Assembly (NCBI RefSeq): GCF_029888045.1
Contig: NZ_JARXRN010000025.1
Span: 464,368 to 528,367 of the forward strand
DNA length: 64,000 nt
Source of the DNA: Luteimonas rhizosphaericola
GTDB lineage: Bacteria > Pseudomonadota > Gammaproteobacteria > Xanthomonadales > Xanthomonadaceae
Reading direction: 5' to 3'
Below are positions 8,092 through 17,399 of this stretch, in pieces. The notes below the pieces were generated by a model, which saw only the letters and a program-made list of their open reading frames with translations, searched no databases and was not told where the DNA came from. The number at the start of each line of letters is the position of its first letter. The first letter of the stretch is position 1. Both the position numbers and the translations under genes were made by a program.

Positions 8092-10491
8092 ATGAACGCC
8101 ATTCTCCATGCCCGCCCGCTGCCGGCGCCCGTCCCGTCCGGCGGCCAGCTCGCGCGCCGGCTCGCCGACCGCTATGCCGACCGTGTCACCGGCCAGTTCA
8201 CCATCGAGGGCCAGGCGGCCGACCTGCGGCCGTTGCCGCGGGACCTGCCGCCGGCGCTGGCCGGGGCGCTGCAGGCGCGCGGCATCCGCTCGCTGTACTC
8301 GCACCAGGCGCAGGCCTGGGACGCGGCGCGCGCGGGGCGGCATGTGGTGGTGGCCACGCCCACGGCGTCGGGCAAGTCGCTGTGCTACACGCTGCCGGTG
8401 GTCAGCGCGGCGCTGGAGCAGGGCGCCAAGGCGCTGTACCTGTTCCCCACCAAGGCGCTGGCGCAGGACCAGGTGGCCGAGCTGCTGGAACTCAACGCCG
8501 CCGGCAACTTGGGGCTGCGCGCGGCCACGTTCGATGGCGATACCCCCGGGGACGCGCGCCAGGCGATTCGCCTCAATGGCGACATCGTGGTCAGCAACCC
8601 GGACATGCTGCACCAGGCGATCCTGCCGCACCACACCAAGTGGGCGCAGTTCTTCGAGAACCTGCGCTACGTGGTGATCGACGAGGTGCACACCTATCGC
8701 GGCGTGTTCGGCTCGCACGTGGCCAACGTGATCCGCCGGCTCAAGCGGGTGTGCGCGTTCTACGGCGTGCGGCCGCAGTTCATCCTGTGCTCGGCGACGA
8801 TCGGCAATGCCGCCGAGCACGCCGGCGCGCTGATCGAGGATGCGGTGGAGGCGATCACCGCGAGCGGCGCGCCCACCGGCGACAAGCACATCCTGCTGTG
8901 GAACCCGCCGGTGGTGAACCCGGACCTCGGCATCCGCGCCTCCGCCCGGTCGCAGGCCAACCGCATCGCGCGGCTGGCGATCAAGTCCGGGCTGAAGACG
9001 ATGGTGTTCTGCCAGTCGCGGCTGATGGTCGAGGTGCTGACCAAGTACCTGAAGGAAGTGTTCGACCACGACCCGCGCAAGCCGCGGCGCATCCGCGCCT
9101 ACCGCGGCGGCTACCTGCCCACCGAACGGCGCGAGGTGGAGCGCGAGATGCGCTCGGGGAAGATCGACGGCATCGTCAGCACCTCCGCGCTGGAGCTGGG
9201 CGTGGACATCGGCAGCCTGGACGTGGTGGTGCTCAACGGCTATCCAGGCTCGATCGCGCAGACCTGGCAGCGCTTCGGCCGGGCCGGGCGGCGCCAGCAG
9301 CCGTCGATCGGCGTACTGGTGGCCAGCAGCCAGCCGCTGGACCAGTACGTGGTGCGCCATCCGGAGTTCTTCGCCAGCGCCACGCCCGAGCAGGCGCGCA
9401 TCGCGCCCGACCAGCCGCTGATCCTGATGGACCACGTGCGCTGCGCGGCGTTCGAGCTGCCGTTCGCGGACGGCGACGCGTTCGGACCGGTCGATCCGGG
9501 CCCGTGGCTGGAGGTGCTGGTGGAAAGCGGCGTGCTGCACCAGGAGGGCGGGCGCTTCGAGTGGATCGCCGACAGCTACCCGGCGCAGGCGGTGAACCTG
9601 CGCTCGGTGGCCGACGGCAACTTCGTGGTGGTCGACCGCACCGGCGGACGCCAGACCATCATCGCGGAAGTGGATTACTCCGCCGCGGCGCTCACCCTGT
9701 ACGAGGGCGCGATCCACATGGTGCAGTCCGAGCCCTACCAGGTCGAACGCTTGGACTGGGAGGGGCGCAAGGCCTACGTGCAGCAGACGCACGTGGACTA
9801 CTACACCGACGCCATCGACTACACCAAGCTCAAGGTGCTCGACGAGGCCGACCGCGGCGCGGCCGGACAGGGCAGCGCGCACCACGGCGAGGTGCACGTG
9901 CTGCGGCGCGTCTCGGGCTACAAGAAGATCCGCTTCCATACCCACGAGAACATCGGCTACGGGCCGGTGACGCTGCCCGACCAGGAACTGCACACCACCG
10001 CGTGCTGGTGGCAGCTGCCGCAGCAGGTGCTCGACGCGCACTTCGACAGCCGCCAGGACGCGCTGGACGGCTTCCTCTCCGCGGCCTATGCGCTGCACCT
10101 GGTGGCGATGGTGTCGGTGATGGCCGAAGGCCGCGACCTGCAGAAGGCGGTGGGCAGCGGCGATGGTGCGTGGTTCGCCACCGCCGACCAGGCCGGGCGC
10201 GGGCAGATCCGCTCCGGCGACAGCGGCGAGGCGGTGGTCGATGCCACGCGCGGATTCACGCCCACGCTGTTCCTCTACGACAACTATCCCGGCGGCGTCG
10301 GCCTGTCGCTGCCGCTGTTCGAACAGCGCGAGGCGTTGCGCGTGCAGGCGCTCGACCTGATCCGCGCGTGCCCGTGTGCGCATGGCTGTCCCGCCTGCGT
10401 GGGGCCGATCCTGGCCAGCAGCGAAGCGGCGGGCAAGTCGGTCAAGGCCGCCGGGGCGCAGGTGCTGGAACTGCTGGGAGCCGCGGCTTGA
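8092..10491 (+). CDS. mrfA: MrfA/YprA-type DEVH-box helicase with C-terminal cysteine cluster
   Basis: A 799-residue superfamily 2 helicase of the YprA/MrfA family. Seen directly: Walker A TPTASGKS (Lys95), DEVH box (Asp197), SATIGN, the motif VI region GRAGRR, and a C-terminal DUF1998-type cluster with Cys760, Cys762, Cys766 and Cys769. In Bacillus subtilis MrfA works with the exonuclease MrfB in excising mitomycin-induced DNA damage. The next gene here is an MrfB-type exonuclease, so the pair is conserved. ATG 8092 has only a weak ribosome site, but homology begins soon after it. The gene has no evident link to sugar metabolism and interrupts the xyloglucan locus. Confidence 0.9.
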   Translation: MNAILHARPLPAPVPSGGQLARRLADRYADRVTGQFTIEGQAADLRPLPRDLPPALAGALQARGIRSLYSHQAQAWDAARAGRHVVVATPTASGKSLCYTLPVVSAALEQGAKALYLFPTKALAQDQVAELLELNAAGNLGLRAATFDGDTPGDARQAIRLNGDIVVSNPDMLHQAILPHHTKWAQFFENLRYVVIDEVHTYRGVFGSHVANVIRRLKRVCAFYGVRPQFILCSATIGNAAEHAGALIEDAVEAITASGAPTGDKHILLWNPPVVNPDLGIRASARSQANRIARLAIKSGLKTMVFCQSRLMVEVLTKYLKEVFDHDPRKPRRIRAYRGGYLPTERREVEREMRSGKIDGIVSTSALELGVDIGSLDVVVLNGYPGSIAQTWQRFGRAGRRQQPSIGVLVASSQPLDQYVVRHPEFFASATPEQARIAPDQPLILMDHVRCAAFELPFADGDAFGPVDPGPWLEVLVESGVLHQEGGRFEWIADSYPAQAVNLRSVADGNFVVVDRTGGRQTIIAEVDYSAAALTLYEGAIHMVQSEPYQVERLDWEGRKAYVQQTHVDYYTDAIDYTKLKVLDEADRGAAGQGSAHHGEVHVLRRVSGYKKIRFHTHENIGYGPVTLPDQELHTTACWWQLPQQVLDAHFDSRQDALDGFLSAAYALHLVAMVSVMAEGRDLQKAVGSGDGAWFATADQAGRGQIRSGDSGEAVVDATRGFTPTLFLYDNYPGGVGLSLPLFEQREALRVQALDLIRACPCAHGCPACVGPILASSEAAGKSVKAAGAQVLELLGAAA

Positions 10492-11654
10492 GCGCACTGG
10501 CCAGGCGGCTGGCGGGATTGCGGCAGCAGGCGGGCGGAGCGGCCAGGCCAGGTGAGGTTCCCGTGGGTCCAGGCGGTGGCATGGAGGCCGGGAAGGCGGC
10601 ATTCCCTGATGCGCCGCGCGATGCGACGGCTGCTGCACAAGGGATGCGGTCCGCGGCGGCGGACGAGGGGAACGAGCACGTGTCGCCCGCGTCGCGTGGG
10701 CCGATGCGCGGCGAAACGGCGCGGCCGTCCGCTGCGCCGCGCGAGGCGACGACCGCCAGCCCTCCGGCGCCGCCGGCCTTTGGGCGTGGGATGGCACCCG
10801 GCGCTCGGACCGCGATGGCCGCCGCCTTGCGCGGGAAGTCGACGCACGTGCAGGCAGACACGCCCGCCGCGCCGCGCGCGAAGACCGCCGGCGAACAGGT
10901 GGCGCAGTTGCGCAAGCTGCTCGGCCTGCGCCCGCGCGCGCTCGCACAGGTGCGCAGTTTCGACCGCAGCCTGGACGGCGAGGAGATCGCGCCTGGCCTG
11001 CGCTATATCGAGCACCGTGTCCCGTTCGAGCAGCTGCAGGATCGGCTCGACCTGGCGGCGCTCAACCTGACCGCGTTCGAGCACGATCGGATCGACACCC
11101 ACCGCATCCTCGCCTTCGACACCGAGACCACCGGCCTGGCCGGCGGCACCGGTACGCGCGCCTTCATGATCGGCGCCGCCGACTGGCGCGACGGCGGCCT
11201 GCGCCTGCGCCAGCTGCTGATGACCACGATGGGCGCCGAGCACGCGATGCTCCATGCCTTCGCAAGCTGGCTGGCGGCCGACACGGTGCTGCTGTCGTAC
11301 AACGGCAAATGCTACGACCGCCCGCTGCTGAGCACGCGCTACACCCTGGCGCGGCTGGCCGACCCGGTGCTGGGGCGCGCGCACATCGACCTGCTGCACC
11401 CGGTGCGCAGGCGCTATCGCGGCGTGTGGGAGAACTGCCGCCTCGCCACCGCCGAGCGCCAGCTGCTGGGCGTGGTGCGCGAGGACGACCTGCCCGGCGC
11501 GGAAGCGCCCGCCGCCTGGCTGTCGTACCTGCGCGGCGGCAGCGCGGACAAGCTGCGCAGGGTCGGCCACCACAACGCCCAGGACCTGCGCAGCCTGGTC
11601 GGCCTGCTGGTCCATTTCCACCGGCTCGCCCAACGCGACGCGCCCCTTGCCTGA
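10488..11654 (+). CDS. mrfB: MrfB-like DEDD 3'-5' exonuclease (RNase H-like fold)
   Basis: A 388-residue protein. The N-terminal ~130 residues are Ala/Pro-rich and poorly structured. The RNase H-like exonuclease domain follows, with FDTETTGLAGG (Asp211, Glu213), LSYNGKCYDRPLL and HHNAQDL, which are the DEDD-type acidic motifs. I start it at TTG 10488, which overlaps the mrfA stop (TTGA) and is preceded by GGGAG at 7-bp spacing; an ATG at 10581 is the alternative. Translational coupling to the helicase matches the mrfAB pair of Bacillus, where MrfB is the nuclease of a mitomycin repair pathway. Function here is inferred from family and pairing. Confidence 0.82.
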   Translation: MSALARRLAGLRQQAGGAARPGEVPVGPGGGMEAGKAAFPDAPRDATAAAQGMRSAAADEGNEHVSPASRGPMRGETARPSAAPREATTASPPAPPAFGRGMAPGARTAMAAALRGKSTHVQADTPAAPRAKTAGEQVAQLRKLLGLRPRALAQVRSFDRSLDGEEIAPGLRYIEHRVPFEQLQDRLDLAALNLTAFEHDRIDTHRILAFDTETTGLAGGTGTRAFMIGAADWRDGGLRLRQLLMTTMGAEHAMLHAFASWLAADTVLLSYNGKCYDRPLLSTRYTLARLADPVLGRAHIDLLHPVRRRYRGVWENCRLATAERQLLGVVREDDLPGAEAPAAWLSYLRGGSADKLRRVGHHNAQDLRSLVGLLVHFHRLAQRDAPLA

Positions 11655-11962
11655 CGCCGCGTCGCTGTCCTCGTAGTCCGGGCAGGCGCTGCCAACCGGG
11701 GCAGACGCAGGCCTCAGACCGCGCGAAGCGAGGCGGGCGGAACCGCACCACCGCCGCGGCCGGCGACGCGCCCGGACCATGGCGCATCCGCTGGGCGCCG
11801 TGCGCGGCAATGCGCGACGTGTGCCGTACCCTGCCTTCGAATCGTACTCTGGATCAAGTATCAGAGACGATTCGTGATCAGGAGTTCCGATCGGGCGGGC
11901 AAAGTCTCCTCACCGGCCAGCTGGCCGTGTCGCGACCACCCATCGTCCAAGAGGAAACCGCC
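11655..11962 (+). other. Gap between mrfB and the esterase gene
   Basis: A 308-bp non-coding stretch. Its only clear structure is the inverted repeat at 11838-11874. I see no terminator with a T-tract after mrfB. Confidence 0.5.
11838..11874. promoter_or_regulatory. Long inverted repeat upstream of the esterase gene
   Basis: The arms are 11838-11851 and 11862-11874: 13 paired bases with one unpaired A and a 10-nt loop (GATCAAGTAT). It lies about 90 bp before the esterase start and is AT-richer than its surroundings. It could be an operator for a TetR/MarR-type regulator or a leader hairpin. Confidence 0.45.
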
Positions 11963-12757
11963 ATGTCCACCCTGATCCCCTCCCTGCTGGCCACCGCCCT
12001 CGCCATGGCCACCGCCACGTCCTCCACCCATGCCGCCGAGTTGCCGTCGCAGTCCGCCCCGGCGGGCGTCCACAACGTCGTCCTGGTGCACGGCGCATTC
12101 GCCGACGGGGCCGGCTGGCGCGGCGTGTACGACGACCTGACCGCGCGCGGCTACCGCGTCTCGATCGTGCAGAACCCGCTCACCTCGCTGGCCGACGACG
12201 TCGCCGCGACCCGCCGCGTGCTCGACCGCCAGGACGGCCCCGCGATCCTGGTCGGACACTCCTGGGGCGGCACGGTGATCACCGAGGCCGGCGTGCACGA
12301 CAAGGTCGCCGGGCTGGTCTACGTCTCGGCCCTGGCGCCCGATGCCGGCGAAACCACCGCGCAGCAGTACGCCGGGTTCGCGCCCACGCCCGAGTTCGTG
12401 ATCGACGTGGGCAGCGACGGCTACGGTTTCATCCGCCCGCAGACCTTCAAGGCCGGCTTCGCCCACGACGCGAGCGATGCGGACGCGGCCTTCCTGCGCG
12501 ATTCGCAGGTGCCGATCAACATGTCGGTGTTCGAAACGCCGCTCACGCAGGCCGCGTGGCGGAGCAGGCCCAGCTGGGCGGTGATCGCCACCGAAGACAA
12601 GGCCTTCGACCAGGCGATGCTGGTGCACATGGCGCAGCGCATCGACGCGCAGGTCACCCGCGTCTCCGCCAGCCACGCGCTCTTCATGACCCAGCCCAAG
12701 GTGGTGGCCGACACGATCGACCGCGCGGCCAGGGCGGTCGTGCAGACGGCCCGCTAG
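11963..12757 (+). CDS. Secreted alpha/beta-hydrolase (esterase-like)
   Basis: A 264-residue protein with a signal peptide ending near THA-AE (about residues 1-25). The alpha/beta-hydrolase fold shows the oxyanion segment LVHGAFADG, the nucleophile elbow GHSWGG (Ser100), an acidic residue in ATEDKAFD and the catalytic His238 in ASHALFM. It resembles the small EstC/salicylate-esterase-like hydrolases often annotated only as alpha/beta-hydrolase. ATG 11963 follows AGAGGAAAC. A role in removing ester groups from plant material would suit the location, but the substrate is unknown, and its own upstream palindrome suggests separate regulation. Confidence 0.83.
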   Translation: MSTLIPSLLATALAMATATSSTHAAELPSQSAPAGVHNVVLVHGAFADGAGWRGVYDDLTARGYRVSIVQNPLTSLADDVAATRRVLDRQDGPAILVGHSWGGTVITEAGVHDKVAGLVYVSALAPDAGETTAQQYAGFAPTPEFVIDVGSDGYGFIRPQTFKAGFAHDASDADAAFLRDSQVPINMSVFETPLTQAAWRSRPSWAVIATEDKAFDQAMLVHMAQRIDAQVTRVSASHALFMTQPKVVADTIDRAARAVVQTAR

Positions 12758-13065
12758 TCTGCGTCCGGCATCGGTCCGCCCGGGTCGACATGGTGGTGGG
12801 CATCCTGACGGCGGGAACGCTCCCGTCGCCGGGCGCGGGCGCGAAGCCGCGAGGGCGCGAGCGTGCTGAAGCGAATGCGATCGCGTCCGCGCGTCAACGG
12901 ACGCGGGTTGCGCACGTTCCACCCGCACGCTGTCGCGCGAATCCCGCGCCTGACGCACCGCAGCATTCTCCTGCGCTATACGCGGTACCGATTTCGTCAT
13001 TGGTATGGCATGTCCCCCGCACCTATGCTGCGGCGATCACCAGCTGGGGCGAGGGTGCTGGCGGA
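12758..13065 (+). other. Gap before the GH74 gene
   Basis: 308 bp without a credible gene. It contains the predicted promoter at 12998-13029, which copies the motif found before the first receptor. A GC-rich stretch at 12800-12870 could fold, but no terminator tail is present. Confidence 0.5.
12998..13029 (+). promoter_or_regulatory. Predicted promoter of the xyloglucan enzyme operon
   Basis: CATTGGT (12998-13004) and CTATGCT (13023-13029) give a -35 of TTGGTA and a -10 of TATGCT at 18-bp spacing. The pair of 7-mers is identical to those at 1103-1135, with spacing differing by 1 bp. The predicted leader to the GH74 start is about 30 bp. Confidence 0.48.
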
Positions 13066-15318
13066 ATGAGGATGTGGATCGGAGGATGCGTGCGGCGCGC
13101 GCAGCGACGCACGGCCGCGTGGACGTGGCTGGCGCTGCTGTGCTTGTCGATGGGCCTCGCCGCACCCGCGCAGGCGGAGTATCGCTGGCGCAACGTGGCC
13201 ATCGGCGGCGGCGGCTTCGTCACCGGGCTGGTGTTCCATCCCTCCACGCCCGGTCTGCTGTACGCACGCACCGACATCGGCGGCGTCTACCGCTGGGAGC
13301 CGGACGCGCAGCGCTGGACGCCGCTGCTGGACTGGATGGGCGCCGACGATCGCGGACGCTTCGGCGTCGAGAGCCTCGCGCTCGATCCCTCGGATCCCGA
13401 CCGCCTGTACCTCGCCGTCGGCACCTACCTGCACGAACGCGGCAGCCCCGGCGCGATCCTGCGCTCGCGCGATCGCGGCGCGACGTTCGAGCGCACGCCG
13501 CTGCCGTTCAAGTTCGGCGGCAACGAACAGGGACGTGGCAACGGCGAACGCCTGGCGGTGGATCCCAACGACGGTCGCGTGCTGTTCTTCGGCACCCGGG
13601 CGCACGGCCTGTGGCGCAGCGCGGATGCGGGCGCCACGTGGACGGAGGTCGCAGGGTTCCCGGCCATCGCGCGCGACCGCTCGGCCTGGGCGATGGGCTT
13701 CCGCGACGCGGTGCCGATCGGCATCGCGTTCGTGGTGTTCGATCCGGACAGCGGCGGCGACGGCGCGGCCTCGCGCACGCTGTATGCGGGCGTGTCGACG
13801 CCCCAAGCCAGCGTGTACCGCTCGCGCGACGGTGGCCGCAGCTGGCAGGCTGTGCCGGGCCAGCCCACCGGCCTGCGCCCGAGCCACATGGTGCGCGACG
13901 CGCGTGGGCGCTGGCTGCTGAGCTACGGCGACGAACCTGGCCCGAACCACATGGCCGACGGCGCGGTGTACCGCTTCGATCCGGACGGCGACCGCTGGAC
14001 CGAGATCACCCCGGTGGCGCAGTCGACCAGCGGCGACGGGCGCGGCTTCGGCTGGGGCGCGGTGGCGGTGGATGCAGGCGACCCGGATATCCTCGTCGCC
14101 AGCACGTTCCGGCGCTACTCGCCGGGCGACGACCTGTACCGCAGCACCGACGGCGGCGCGTCGTGGACACCGATGTTCGCGCGTTCGCGCTTCGACCACG
14201 CCGGCGCGCCGTGGACGACGGATGCGAAGCCGCACTGGATGGCGGACATCAAGATCGACCCGCACGACCCCGACCGCATCTGGTTCGTCACCGGCTACGG
14301 CCTCTGGGCCTCGCGCAACGCGCGCGCGTTCGACGCGGGCGACACGCTGCAGTGGGAGTTCCCGCAGGCAGGCTTCGAGGAAACCGTGCCGCTGGTGCTG
14401 GCCAGCCCGACGCAGGGCGCGCACCTGGTGAGCGGGCTGGGCGACGTCGACGGCTTCGTCCACGACGACCTCGACGTGCCGCAGCAGCGCTTTTCCGGCG
14501 TGCGCTTCTCCAATACCGAGAGCCTGGCCTGGGCCGGGCAGGCGCCGCGGCGCATGGTGCGCAGCGGCTATTTCCACAACCGGCCAGATGCCGCGGTGCG
14601 CGGCGCCTGGTCCGACGATGGCGGGCGGTCCTGGACCGCGTTCGCCAGCGAACCGCCCGACGGCGAAGGCGCCGGCCGCATCGCGCTGTCCGCGGACGGC
14701 GCCCGCATCGTGTGGCAGGTGCGCGGCGGCGGCCACTGGCACAGCACGGACAGGGGCGCGCGCTGGACGCGCGTCGATGGCCTGCCGGACACGGCGGTGG
14801 TGGAAGCCGACCGGATCGATCCTGACGTCTTTGTCGCGTTCGACCAGGCCTCCGGCACGCCGTACCGCAGTGGCGACGGCGGCCTGCGCTTCGCCGCGCT
14901 CGACGTGCGCGCACCGGAGGCCACGGGACCGCTGGAGGGCGGCGTGAGCCGAAGCGTCGCCCTGCGCCCGCATCCTGCACGCAGTGGCGAAGTGTGGATC
15001 GCCGCTGCGGGGCGTGGCCTGCTGCACTGGACGGAGTCTGCGCTGGTCCGCCTGCCGGGCGTGTCGATGGCGCACTCGGTCGGGCTCGGCAAGCCGGCGC
15101 GCGAGGGGGAGCCGCCGGTGCTGTTCGTGTTCGGCGAGGTCGACGGCACGCTCGGCCTGCACCGCTCCGACGACAACGGCCGCCAGTGGCGGCGCATCGG
15201 CCACGACGGCATGCGCTTCGGCGGCGTCATGCGCCACGTGAGCGGCGATCCGCGGCTGCACGGCCGCGTCTACTTCGGCACCGAAGGCCGGGGCATCTGG
15301 TACGGAGATCCGCAATGA
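13066..15318 (+). CDS. GH74 endo-xyloglucanase, secreted
   Basis: A 750-residue enzyme cleaving the beta-1,4-glucan backbone of xyloglucan. The signal peptide (about 1-37, ending AQA) precedes two seven-bladed propeller domains. Family hallmarks are the N-terminal segment ARTDIGGVYRW, repeated sialidase-like blade motifs such as SRDGGRSW and STDGGASW, and the C-terminal segment GRVYFGTEGRGIWYGDP. The start is either ATG 13066 or ATG 13072; both lie just before the signal peptide. It overlaps the next gene by ATGA, so the two are translationally coupled. It probably leads the operon that releases oligosaccharides for the two receptors. Endo versus exo action cannot be decided by eye. Confidence 0.92.
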   Translation: MRMWIGGCVRRAQRRTAAWTWLALLCLSMGLAAPAQAEYRWRNVAIGGGGFVTGLVFHPSTPGLLYARTDIGGVYRWEPDAQRWTPLLDWMGADDRGRFGVESLALDPSDPDRLYLAVGTYLHERGSPGAILRSRDRGATFERTPLPFKFGGNEQGRGNGERLAVDPNDGRVLFFGTRAHGLWRSADAGATWTEVAGFPAIARDRSAWAMGFRDAVPIGIAFVVFDPDSGGDGAASRTLYAGVSTPQASVYRSRDGGRSWQAVPGQPTGLRPSHMVRDARGRWLLSYGDEPGPNHMADGAVYRFDPDGDRWTEITPVAQSTSGDGRGFGWGAVAVDAGDPDILVASTFRRYSPGDDLYRSTDGGASWTPMFARSRFDHAGAPWTTDAKPHWMADIKIDPHDPDRIWFVTGYGLWASRNARAFDAGDTLQWEFPQAGFEETVPLVLASPTQGAHLVSGLGDVDGFVHDDLDVPQQRFSGVRFSNTESLAWAGQAPRRMVRSGYFHNRPDAAVRGAWSDDGGRSWTAFASEPPDGEGAGRIALSADGARIVWQVRGGGHWHSTDRGARWTRVDGLPDTAVVEADRIDPDVFVAFDQASGTPYRSGDGGLRFAALDVRAPEATGPLEGGVSRSVALRPHPARSGEVWIAAAGRGLLHWTESALVRLPGVSMAHSVGLGKPAREGEPPVLFVFGEVDGTLGLHRSDDNGRQWRRIGHDGMRFGGVMRHVSGDPRLHGRVYFGTEGRGIWYGDPQ

Positions 15319-17399
15319 CGCAATCCAGGAATCGCTCGGCATCGCCATCCCTTCTACCGCCCGCGGGGGGCGGGGGCGACCTGCTTGCGCGGCGCCCCCG
15401 CGCAGATCGACCGAACGCCCGCTGCGCTGCGCGGGTCCGGACAGGGTCTGCTGGCGGACGGAGGGACGCCGAAAGCGCCCGGCGCGCAACGGCGGGAACC
15501 CTCCGCGCGCTCGCGATCGCCGCCTGCCTGCTCGCGGCTGGCGCCACGCACGCGGTCGAGTTGCCGCGCATGTTCGCCGACGGCATGGTGCTGCAGCGCG
15601 AGCGCCCGATCCTGGTGTGGGGTCGTGCGGAACCGGGGGCGCGGGTCGAGGTGGCGTTCGATGGCGACCGCGCGCAGACGACCGCCGGCGCGGATGGCGG
15701 CTGGCGTGTGTCGCTGCCGGCACGCGAGGCGGGCGGCCCGTACGCGATGCGGATCGACGACGGTCGGGCGCCGCGCGAGCTGCGCGACGTACTGATCGGC
15801 GACGTGTGGCTGGCGTCGGGCCAGTCGAACATGGAGTGGCCAATCGAGCAGTCCGCCGACGCGGAAGCGGAAATCGCGCGCACCACCGACCCGCTGATCC
15901 GGCACTTCAAGATCCCGAAGTCCTGGTCCGGTACGCCCGAGTGGCAGCTGGCCGGCGGCGAATGGATCGCCTCGTCGCCGGCCGTGGCCGGCGAGTTCTC
16001 GGCTGTGGCGCACTTCTTCGCGCGCGAGCTGCGCCGCAGCGAAGGCGTGCCGATCGGCATCGTCGACAGCACCTGGGGCGGCAGCAGCATCGAGGCCTGG
16101 ATGGACGCCGCCACCCAGGGCATCGACGCCGGGGAGCAAGCGGCGCTGGCCGAAACGCTGAGGGCCGACGATGCGCGCGCACTGACGCAGGCGCGCGCCA
16201 ACCTGGCGCGCTGGCAGCTGCCCGCCGACGACAGCGGGTGGCAGGCGGCCGGGCTCGACACCACCGGCTGGGCCGAGATCGCCGTGCCCGGCCTGTGGGA
16301 AGGCGGCGGCTTCAACGGCATGGACGGCATCGCGTGGTACCGCACCACGTTCGAGCTGAGCGCAGCCGAGGCGGGGCGCGGGCTCACCCTCGGCGTCGGC
16401 CGCATCGACGACACCGACACCACCTGGGTCAACGGCGTCGAGGTCGGCACCACGCAATCGCAGTACAACCTCGCGCGCGTGTACGCGGTGCCGGCCTCCG
16501 CGTTGCGCGCCGGCACCAACACGATTGCGGTGCGGGTGACCGACCTGGGCGGCGGTGGCGGCATCCACGGTCAGGCGGAGGAACTGTTCGTGCAGCCCGA
16601 GGGCGGCGCGCGCCGGCTCCTGACCGACACGTGGGCATTCCGGCCGGCCCAGGTCACCGCGCTCGCGCTGGACGACGACAAGAACCAGCGCCCGACCCTG
16701 CTGTACAACGCCATGATCCACCCGCTGCAGCCGCTGCCGGTGCGCGGCGTGATCTGGTACCAGGGCGAGTCGAACGCCGGCAGCGTCGAGCAGGCGCTGG
16801 CGTACCGGCAGCAGTTCCCGGACATGATCCGGCAATGGCGCGCGCAGTTCGACGCGCCGAAGCTGCCGTTCCTGTGGGTGCAGCTGGCGAGCTGGCACTC
16901 GGGCGGCGACGCAGGCGACTCCAGTCCCTGGGCGGTGTTGCGAGAATCGCAGAGCGCCACGCTCTCACTGCCGTCGACGGGCCAGGCGGTGGCGATCGAC
17001 ATCGGCGATGTCGACGACATCCACCCGACCAACAAGCAGGACGTGGGAAAGCGCCTGGCGCTGGCGGCGCGCCGCGTGGCCTATGGCGCGCCCGTGGTCG
17101 ACCAGGGGCCGGTGTTCGAGGAGGCGCAGTTCACCGGCGGCGTCGCGCGCCTGTCATTCGAGGCCGACGGCCTGGTAGTGCGCGGAGGCGGTGCGCTGCG
17201 GGGGTTCCAGCTCGCCGGCGCCGACCGCCGCTTCCATCCCGCCGAGGCGATCATCGAGGGCGATCGCGTGATCGTACGCAGCGCCGCCGTGCCGGCGCCG
17301 GTCGCGGTGCGCTACGCGTGGAGCGACGCGCCGGTGGACGCGAACCTGGTGGGGGCGAGTGGGCTCCCGGCGTCGCCGTTCCGGAGTGATGCGTGGTGA
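15315..17399 (+). CDS. CE20-type carbohydrate acetylesterase (sialate O-acetylesterase-like)
   Basis: A 694-residue SGNH-type esterase predicted to remove acetyl groups from xyloglucan side chains. Seen: nucleophile Ser171 in GQSNMEW, catalytic Asp568 and His570 in DIHPTNK, and between them a jelly-roll insert (about 300-450) that splits the SGNH domain. This architecture matches the CE20 enzyme described from the Xanthomonas xyloglucan locus. The start overlaps the GH74 stop (ATGA). The oddity is about 65 Arg/Gly/Pro-rich residues before the hydrophobic signal segment (about 64-80, ending THA), encoded by hairpin-rich DNA. No other ATG, GTG or TTG start seems available in that stretch, so how it is secreted is uncertain. 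Confidence 0.87.
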   Translation: MTQSRNRSASPSLLPPAGGGGDLLARRPRADRPNARCAARVRTGSAGGRRDAESARRATAGTLRALAIAACLLAAGATHAVELPRMFADGMVLQRERPILVWGRAEPGARVEVAFDGDRAQTTAGADGGWRVSLPAREAGGPYAMRIDDGRAPRELRDVLIGDVWLASGQSNMEWPIEQSADAEAEIARTTDPLIRHFKIPKSWSGTPEWQLAGGEWIASSPAVAGEFSAVAHFFARELRRSEGVPIGIVDSTWGGSSIEAWMDAATQGIDAGEQAALAETLRADDARALTQARANLARWQLPADDSGWQAAGLDTTGWAEIAVPGLWEGGGFNGMDGIAWYRTTFELSAAEAGRGLTLGVGRIDDTDTTWVNGVEVGTTQSQYNLARVYAVPASALRAGTNTIAVRVTDLGGGGGIHGQAEELFVQPEGGARRLLTDTWAFRPAQVTALALDDDKNQRPTLLYNAMIHPLQPLPVRGVIWYQGESNAGSVEQALAYRQQFPDMIRQWRAQFDAPKLPFLWVQLASWHSGGDAGDSSPWAVLRESQSATLSLPSTGQAVAIDIGDVDDIHPTNKQDVGKRLALAARRVAYGAPVVDQGPVFEEAQFTGGVARLSFEADGLVVRGGGALRGFQLAGADRRFHPAEAIIEGDRVIVRSAAVPAPVAVRYAWSDAPVDANLVGASGLPASPFRSDAW

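Noticed and set aside
1204-8102. Very long minus-strand open frames (over 1000 codons) opposite both receptor genes
   Set aside because: They are antisense shadows in very GC-rich coding DNA: low-complexity Arg/Ala/His composition, no domains, and no ribosome sites.
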